Source: Candidatus Aenigmatarchaeota archaeon
GTDB lineage: Archaea > Aenigmatarchaeota > Aenigmatarchaeia > Aenigmatarchaeales > Aenigmatarchaeaceae
Length of the DNA: 18,757 nt
Direction: 5' to 3'
Assembly: GCA_011773475.1 (NCBI GenBank)
Contig: WVXN01000020.1
Coordinates: 1-18,757 of the forward strand
Positions 13,955-18,757 of this stretch are shown here, piece after piece. The position numbers were made by a program, and so were the translations under genes. The notes beneath the pieces were generated by a model. That model worked only from the letters and a program-made list of their open reading frames with translations, made no database searches and had not been told where the DNA came from. Each line of letters starts with the position of its first letter. The stretch's first letter is position 1.

Positions 13955-14560
13955 ATGGAAGTAAAAAAAGGAACAACAACAGTAGGAGTAATTGCAAAAG
14001 ACGCTGTTGTTATGGGTGCAGAACAAAAATCTACTATGGGTTATTTGGTAGACTCAAAAGTAGCCCAAAAAATACATCGATTAGATGAACACATAGGATT
14101 AACAATAGCAGGGTCAGTTGGTGATGCATTAGCAATGATAAGATTGTTAAAAGCTCAATTAAAACTTTATAAACTAGAAAGAGGACCTATAACACTTAAG
14201 GCTGCTGCTAATTTATTATCAAACATATTGCATGGGTCAAAATATTTTCCATATATTAATCAATTCATTTTAGCAGGTTATGATACTAAACCAGGCTTAT
14301 ATTCATTTGATCCTTTGGGAGGGTTTGATGTAAAAGATAAATTTTACTCAACAGGTTCTGGTTCTCCTATTGCTTATGGTGTTTTGGAATCAGGATTTAA
14401 GGAAAATATGACAAACGAAGAAGCAATTGTATTAATTATTAAAGCTATTAGAGCTGCGATTGAAAGGGACATTGGATCTGGAGGGAAGGATATACAAATT
14501 GCTGTTATTGATAAAGAAGGTTTTAAAGAATTAACCCCACAAGAATTGAAAAAATATTAA
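13955..14560 (+). CDS. psmB: 20S proteasome beta subunit
   Basis: This is the proteolytic subunit of the archaeal 20S proteasome, synthesised with a propeptide that is removed autocatalytically. From the ATG at 13955 the propeptide is only MEVKKG, followed by TTTVG; the new N-terminal Thr is the nucleophile. Counting from it, Glu17 (AEQ) and Lys33 (QKI) occupy the expected catalytic positions, and GSGSPIAYGVLE and ERDIGSGG are family hallmarks. The frame is open to a GTG at 13919, but that would lie upstream of the ribosome-binding site and lengthen the propeptide to 18 residues. The mature length of about 195 residues is normal. The alpha subunit is not in the window. Confidence 0.95.
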   Translation: MEVKKGTTTVGVIAKDAVVMGAEQKSTMGYLVDSKVAQKIHRLDEHIGLTIAGSVGDALAMIRLLKAQLKLYKLERGPITLKAAANLLSNILHGSKYFPYINQFILAGYDTKPGLYSFDPLGGFDVKDKFYSTGSGSPIAYGVLESGFKENMTNEEAIVLIIKAIRAAIERDIGSGGKDIQIAVIDKEGFKELTPQELKKY

Positions 14561-14579
14561 TGATTTTTATATGATTTGG

Positions 14580-14589
14580 TTTAATTAAA
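14580..14589 (+). promoter_or_regulatory. TATA-like element before aCPSF1
   Basis: TTTAATTAAA is a 10-bp palindrome resembling a TATA box, 24 bases (centre) upstream of the ATG at 14609 and 33 bases upstream of the ATG at 14618. With the usual 26-27 base spacing, transcription would start around 14611. That would leave only the second ATG in the message. Confidence 0.4.
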
Positions 14590-14608
14590 AGTTCTAACTT
14601 AAATTTAG

Positions 14609-16498
14609 ATGATTTTTATGGTTGAAGAAAAAACTACTGATTTATTTGAAAAAGTGAAAAATAGTTTGCCAAACTTAGATATATCGGACATAAGATTTGA
14701 AGGTTGTGAAATAGTTTTATACACAAAAGACAAAGAATTCTTTACTTCAGACACAATAGAAATAAAAGAACTTGTATCAAAATTAAAGAAAAGAATAATT
14801 CTAAGACCAGATCCTTCTATTTGCATTGATGCAGAAAAAGCTGAAAAAATAATTAAAAAACTTGTTCCTAAAGAAGCTGAAATAAAAGATCTAGACTTTG
14901 AACCTGAATTCGGAACAGTGATAATAGAAGCTGAAAAACCTGGATTAGTAATAGGAAAGGGGGGAGAAACTTTAAAAGAGGTTAAGAAAGAAACTTTATG
15001 GTTACCAGTAGTTAAAAGGGCTCCTGTAATACCATCAGATGTTGTTAAAGTTTTAAGAGAAATAGTTCATAAGGAATCTGCCTTTAGAAAAGAATTCTTA
15101 GATAAGGTCGGTAAAGACATTCATAGTGGTTGGAAACCTACGGAATGGATTAGACTAACTACTTTAGGAGGATTTAGAGAAGTCGGTAGGTCAGCCTTGC
15201 TTTTACAAACTCCTGAAAGTAGAGTTTTATTAGATTGTGGAATAAAACCTGGAACAAATGAGTATCCTTATTTAAATGTTCCTGAGTTTGATATCAAAAA
15301 ATTAAATGCAGTTGTTGTTTCGCACGCACATTTAGATCATTGTGGAATGATTCCTTACCTTTATAAGATTGGCTATGATGGTCCGCTTTACTTAACAGCT
15401 CCAACTCGAGATCTAATGGTTTTACTATGTATGGATTACATTGAATTATCACAGAGAGAAGGTTCAACACCTCCTTACTCGACCAAAGAGATTAAAGAAG
15501 CTGTTAAGCATTCAATATGTTTAGACTATGATGAGGTGTCAGACATAACCCCTGACATGAGATTAACATTATTGAATTCTGGTCATGTTCTTGGAGGTTC
15601 TGTTGTTCATGTTCATATAGGAAACGGTATGCACAATGTGTTATACACTTCTGATTACAAATTTGATAGAACAGCTCTGTTTGAACCTGCTAGCAATAAA
15701 TTCCAAAGAGCAGAAACCATAATAACTGAAAGCACCTATGGTTCAAGAGAAGATATAATGCCTAAAAGACAAGAAGCAGAATCACAACTTGTAGATATTT
15801 GTAAAAGGACTGTTGAAAGAGGCGGTATTGCTTTAATACCTAGCTTTGCAGTTGAACGTTCCCAGGATGTAATGGCAATTTTGTCTAGAGCTGGTTTTGA
15901 ACATCCGGTTTATATAGATGGAATGATTTGGGATGCAACTGCAATTCATACAGCATATCCAGAATATTTTAACAGAGAATTACAAAAACTAATCTTACAA
16001 CAGGGTGAGAATCCATTCACGAATGAAATATTTAAGAGAATAGGATCTACGGAAGAGAGGAAAAAAATTTTAGAATCAAAAGAACCTTGTGTTGTTTTAT
16101 CGACTTCTGGTATGTTAGTTGGTGGACCGAGTGTATGGTGGCTAAAGAACTTGGCAGAAGATGAAAAGAATAGTTTAATATTCGTTGGTTATCAGGCTGA
16201 GGGAAGTTTGGGAAAAAGAATACAAAAAGGTTGGAAAGAAATACCTATGGAAAATAGCAATGGAAAAACAATGGCAGTTCCTGTAAATTTAGAAATAGTG
16301 ACTATTAAAGGGTTGTCTGGGCATTCTGATCAAAAACAATTAGTAAATTATCTTTCAAGATTAAAACAAAAGCCTGAAAGGATAATTGTTGACCATGGAG
16401 AAAACAGTAAGTGTTTGGAATTTGCAAGAACTTTGCATAGAATTTTTAGATGTGAAACCTTGTCTCCTAGATTGTTAGAAACAATTAGATTGAAATAA
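14609..16498 (+). CDS. fttA: Beta-CASP ribonuclease aCPSF1 (FttA), transcription termination factor
   Basis: aCPSF1/FttA is the archaeal CPSF73-like endonuclease that cleaves nascent RNA at U-rich sites and terminates transcription genome-wide. The 629 residues show the archaeal-specific order: an N-terminal KH pair (about 5-145) with a GKGG loop (116-119), a metallo-beta-lactamase domain with HAHLDH (239-244), His326 in GHVLGG and Asp349 in YTSDY, and a beta-CASP domain with ESTYG (374-378), PSFAVERSQ (411-419), GHSD (571-574) and the C-terminal dimerisation residues after VDHGE. Length is normal. A second in-frame ATG at 14618 (MVEEKTTD) fits the promoter spacing slightly better, so the first three residues are uncertain. 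The stop touches the convergent gene's stop. Confidence 0.95.
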   Translation: MIFMVEEKTTDLFEKVKNSLPNLDISDIRFEGCEIVLYTKDKEFFTSDTIEIKELVSKLKKRIILRPDPSICIDAEKAEKIIKKLVPKEAEIKDLDFEPEFGTVIIEAEKPGLVIGKGGETLKEVKKETLWLPVVKRAPVIPSDVVKVLREIVHKESAFRKEFLDKVGKDIHSGWKPTEWIRLTTLGGFREVGRSALLLQTPESRVLLDCGIKPGTNEYPYLNVPEFDIKKLNAVVVSHAHLDHCGMIPYLYKIGYDGPLYLTAPTRDLMVLLCMDYIELSQREGSTPPYSTKEIKEAVKHSICLDYDEVSDITPDMRLTLLNSGHVLGGSVVHVHIGNGMHNVLYTSDYKFDRTALFEPASNKFQRAETIITESTYGSREDIMPKRQEAESQLVDICKRTVERGGIALIPSFAVERSQDVMAILSRAGFEHPVYIDGMIWDATAIHTAYPEYFNRELQKLILQQGENPFTNEIFKRIGSTEERKKILESKEPCVVLSTSGMLVGGPSVWWLKNLAEDEKNSLIFVGYQAEGSLGKRIQKGWKEIPMENSNGKTMAVPVNLEIVTIKGLSGHSDQKQLVNYLSRLKQKPERIIVDHGENSKCLEFARTLHRIFRCETLSPRLLETIRLK

Positions 16499-17839
16499 TT
16501 AAGTTAATTCTCCTAAAGTTAATACAACTGTTTCATCTGGAATTAAAACTTTATTATAAATTCTTACTGAGTCAACTGTACCATTGAAAAATTCTGCACT
16601 CTTTGCACTACCAATTCTTAATGGTAGGCTACTATCCCCAACAGTTCCTTCAAAAACATCCTCAAACTCTGTTAAATTACCATTTATGTAAATGTTTAAT
16701 GTGGTTCCATTATAATTAGCAAGTATGTGAGACCAAACATCTGCTCCGTATGTATAGGGGGCTTGGATATAAGTATCACTACCTTCAGTATCCAACTCGT
16801 TAGCCTTAAATTCAACTTTTTTAGTTGGTTTCTCAAGATCATCAAAATGTAGAGTATATTCTGTTGGATTATTACCGTCACCTTTTGCTATTATGTGTTG
16901 TTTAGAAATAGTGCTATCAATGTTAATTGGATATACCCATGCTTCTAAAGTGAATGTATCTGACAAACTTATGCTACTGGTGTCTTCAACTTCTACATAA
17001 TCATCAATTCCATCAAACTCTAAAGCTTTTCCAAATTTACCATTAACCCAATAGCTACAACTAACATTCAAAATTAGTTCTTTAGTAGTTCCTGGACATG
17101 GGTCTCCTCCGCAAATTGTATCATCTACTGTAAATGAACATGAGTTTTGTCCTATACAATTATCTGCATAATCACAGTATCTATTACAAAACCCTGCTGG
17201 ACCTGGGTCTGAACAAGAAGCAGGACTATTTGGATCTACATATACAGAACTTTCAATTGAATTAATCAATAAATCTCTTGGACAACTGACCGTTATTGTT
17301 GAGTATTGATATACAGAAGAACAATCAAAAATATCAAAATTGTTTAATAATCCATCATTTCCATATTCTGAAGAATCATAAGCAATTGTTCCTTCACCTT
17401 CATCAAAATCTAAAGCTAACATACAAGAATCAGGTAATGTGGCTTTAACATATCTTTCAACTTTTCCAGATGGACTTGCGATCTTTATTTTATGGTTCCC
17501 AAGACTTATTCCCCATAATCCTTTTATAGTTATTTCTGCAATTTCACTTTTTACTATAGATTCAGGAATCATAGTAAATTCAAATGATTCATCATCTATA
17601 AAAACGTTTAATTTATCGTCTTTTATCAAACCAGAACCACAGTTTTTTAAATAAATTTTTTCATTTTTAGCAGAATCAATTTTCATGCAAGAGGATAAAG
17701 CTTCACTCAAAGCAGAAGTGTCTTCTGAAAAGGTAATATGTCTAAAAAAAGCATTATAAGATAACCATACAAGCGATATAGAAACTACTGCAATAATTAA
17801 AATCAATAATACTAGTATAAATTCTGAGATACCTTTCAT
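16499..17839 (-). CDS. Pilin-anchored surface protein: LamG-like domain with inserted SUEL-type lectin domain
   Basis: The 446-residue protein is extracytoplasmic. It opens with KGISEFI and a hydrophobic helix (7-31), resembling archaeal type IV pilin/archaellin N-termini. A small beta domain follows (about 60-135). A LamG/concanavalin-A-like domain starts at LALDFDEGEGTIAYDSSEYG (141-160), is interrupted by a cysteine-rich block (about 170-263), and resumes at WVNGKFGKALEFDGIDDYVE (264-283) to the end. The block has ten cysteines (173, 186, 209, 218, 222, 228, 234, 243, 248, 261) and NSCSFTV, GGDPCPGTTKEL and LNVSC, the signature of SUEL/rhamnose-binding lectins; the DPC motif is kept and the YGR motif is not. 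Such a protein would bind glycans at the cell surface. It lies 14 bases after sua5. Confidence 0.82.
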   Translation of the reverse strand: MKGISEFILVLLILIIAVVSISLVWLSYNAFFRHITFSEDTSALSEALSSCMKIDSAKNEKIYLKNCGSGLIKDDKLNVFIDDESFEFTMIPESIVKSEIAEITIKGLWGISLGNHKIKIASPSGKVERYVKATLPDSCMLALDFDEGEGTIAYDSSEYGNDGLLNNFDIFDCSSVYQYSTITVSCPRDLLINSIESSVYVDPNSPASCSDPGPAGFCNRYCDYADNCIGQNSCSFTVDDTICGGDPCPGTTKELILNVSCSYWVNGKFGKALEFDGIDDYVEVEDTSSISLSDTFTLEAWVYPINIDSTISKQHIIAKGDGNNPTEYTLHFDDLEKPTKKVEFKANELDTEGSDTYIQAPYTYGADVWSHILANYNGTTLNIYINGNLTEFEDVFEGTVGDSSLPLRIGSAKSAEFFNGTVDSVRIYNKVLIPDETVVLTLGELT

Positions 17840-17853
17840 AATTAATATAAAAT

Positions 17854-18480
17854 TTACTTGGTTTTAAACTTTTCCAATTCTTTTAGAATCGTTTTGCTTT
17901 TTATTGGTCCTTCTCTTAGAATTTTTGGTTTTGATTTCATGTCAATAAAGGTTGACGGCTTAATTCTTTTAAGATTTCCACAATCTAATATTATTTCAAC
18001 CTTATTTTCAAAAATTTTTATCACATCTTTTATCTTGTATAGAGGTGGTTGTCCAGAAATATTGGCACTTGTAGCTGTTATTGGAATTTTAGATTCTTTA
18101 ACTAATTTTAAAGCAACAGGATTACCTGGTATTCTAAAAGTAATTTCTTTGGGATTTAAAACTTTAGGTATAGTTTTCTTTTTTCTCGTAACTATACTTA
18201 ATGGACCAGGCATGAATTTTTTTACTAAGAATCTTATCTCCTTTGTAATTTCTCCATACTTTTCCATCATTCTTATATTAGAAACTATAATATGAATTGG
18301 TCTTGAACAAGGTCTTTTCTTAACTTTGTATACTCTTCTAATTGCTTTAATGTTTGTTGCATTAGCTCCTATACCGTAGCATGTTTCAGTTGGATAAACG
18401 ACTAAACCACCCTTTTTTAGAATCCTTGAAGCTTTTTTAATACTATTTTTATTTGCTTTTTTTATAATTGTTTTAACCAT
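17854..18480 (-). CDS. sua5: Threonylcarbamoyl-AMP synthase (Sua5/TsaC/YrdC family)
   Basis: This enzyme makes threonylcarbamoyl-AMP from threonine, bicarbonate and ATP, the first step of tRNA t6A synthesis; KEOPS then transfers the group. The 208 residues contain just the YrdC domain, with VVYPTETCYGIG (27-38), KVKKRPCSRP (52-61, the KxR motif), PGPLSIV (91-97), RIPGNPVALKL and TSANISGQPP (137-146). The extra C-terminal Sua5 domain is absent, so it is of the short type. The ATG at 18480 overlaps the kae1 stop by 8 bases; a TTG at 18498 is possible but less likely. The pairing with kae1 supports the function. Confidence 0.93.
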   Translation of the reverse strand: MVKTIIKKANKNSIKKASRILKKGGLVVYPTETCYGIGANATNIKAIRRVYKVKKRPCSRPIHIIVSNIRMMEKYGEITKEIRFLVKKFMPGPLSIVTRKKKTIPKVLNPKEITFRIPGNPVALKLVKESKIPITATSANISGQPPLYKIKDVIKIFENKVEIILDCGNLKRIKPSTFIDMKSKPKILREGPIKSKTILKELEKFKTK

Positions 18481-18757
18481 GAATATCGACTTCGTCAACT
18501 CTCCATTTTTGTTTGATTTTACTTTTTTCTATTTCTATAGGTTGTTTAGAAAAAACTAAGCCTGCAACAGCTATCATTAATCCATTATCTCCTGTAAATT
18601 CTCTAGGAACAACAAAAAACTTTGCTCCTCTTTCCTCACACATTATTTTTATCATTTCTTGTAACCTCTTACAAGCAGCGACTCCTCCTGTTAATAAAAC
18701 TTCTTCTTTATCAGTATGAGCAACAGCTCTTTCAGTTACTTCAGTAAGCATTGCAAA
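18473..18757 (-). CDS. kae1: KEOPS catalytic subunit Kae1/TsaD (partial, C-terminal end)
   Basis: This is the C-terminal 94 residues of the tRNA threonylcarbamoyltransferase; the coding sequence runs off the right edge of the window, so the metal-binding HxxxH motif is not seen. Recognisable elements are TGGVAACKRLQEMI, the RGAKFFVVP strand and TGDNGLMIAVAGL, the conserved nucleotide-binding end of the ASKHA fold. The protein ends soon after WRVDEVDIHG, so it is not fused to the Bud32 kinase as it is in several euryarchaea. It overlaps sua5 by 8 bases, so t6A synthesis genes are coupled; Pcc1 is encoded about 15.7 kb away. Confidence 0.92.
   Translation of the reverse strand, partial: FAMLTEVTERAVAHTDKEEVLLTGGVAACKRLQEMIKIMCEERGAKFFVVPREFTGDNGLMIAVAGLVFSKQPIEIEKSKIKQKWRVDEVDIHG

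Noticed and set aside
18496..18498. TTG start for sua5, six residues longer.
   Set aside because: The ATG at 18480 gives a normal YrdC N-terminus and a typical short overlap with kae1; TTG is a weaker start, with a GGAGAG element too close to it.
1..18757. Mobile element, phage, toxin-antitoxin, CRISPR-Cas or defence island.
   Set aside because: No transposase, integrase, Cas, restriction or toxin motif was found; almost every gene belongs to conserved cellular families, and no terminal or direct repeats frame a segment.

Overview
The window is a gene-dense, AT-rich piece of an archaeal chromosome. The archaeal assignment is secure: it carries the archaeal exosome genes rrp4, rrp41 and rrp42, ribosomal protein L37Ae, RNA polymerase subunit P, a KEOPS subunit (Pcc1), prefoldin beta, UPF0147, archaeal-type ProRS, a 20S proteasome beta subunit, the KH/beta-CASP nuclease aCPSF1 and Mre11-Rad50. 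SepF implies an FtsZ-based division system. A bacterial-type MetRS, short genes, minimal spacers and a Kae1 not fused to Bud32 suggest a DPANN-like lineage (Woesearchaeota/Pacearchaeota type), but that finer placement is inference. I see no rRNA, tRNA, CRISPR array, insertion sequence or integrase. No gene-free stretch exceeds 300 bases; the longest, about 120 bases, lies at 3165-3287.

Layout. (1) 20-3164, plus strand: the archaeal exosome superoperon, rrp4-rrp41-rrp42-rpl37ae-rpoP-pcc1-pfdB. Most stop codons are one or two bases from the next start. It probably continues to the left of the window. (2) 3288-3926, plus: UPF0147 and sepF, each with its own TATA-like element and Shine-Dalgarno (SD) site. 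(3) 3950-6867, minus: a TrmB-like regulator, a HAD phosphatase and metG. A 22-bp palindrome sits against the regulator's TATA box. (4) 6967-8001, plus: three short genes, namely a Cys-containing orphan, a YdjM-like membrane protein and an RPA-like OB-fold protein. (5) 7994-12361, minus: mre11-rad50 and a COG1407-type phosphoesterase. (6) 12448-16498, plus: proS, psmB and aCPSF1, each with a recognisable promoter. (7) 16499-18757, minus: kae1 (cut by the window edge), sua5 and a pilin-anchored LamG protein with an inserted lectin-like domain.

Functional themes. RNA processing and decay: the exosome core plus aCPSF1, the archaeal transcription-termination nuclease. The tRNA modification t6A: Sua5 makes threonylcarbamoyl-AMP, and Kae1 with Pcc1 are KEOPS parts, although pcc1 sits in the exosome operon. 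Protein quality control: prefoldin and proteasome. DNA repair: Mre11-Rad50, with a phosphoesterase and an OB-fold protein alongside.

Most of the window is conserved housekeeping. The most distinctive item is the surface protein at 16499-17839. A cysteine-rich stretch closely resembling a SUEL/rhamnose-binding lectin domain is inserted inside a LamG-like domain, behind an archaeal pilin-like N-terminus. Secondary points are the candidate operator at 6901-6922, the Asn-to-Thr change at a Mre11 metal-ligand position, and the unrecognised 87-residue Cys protein.
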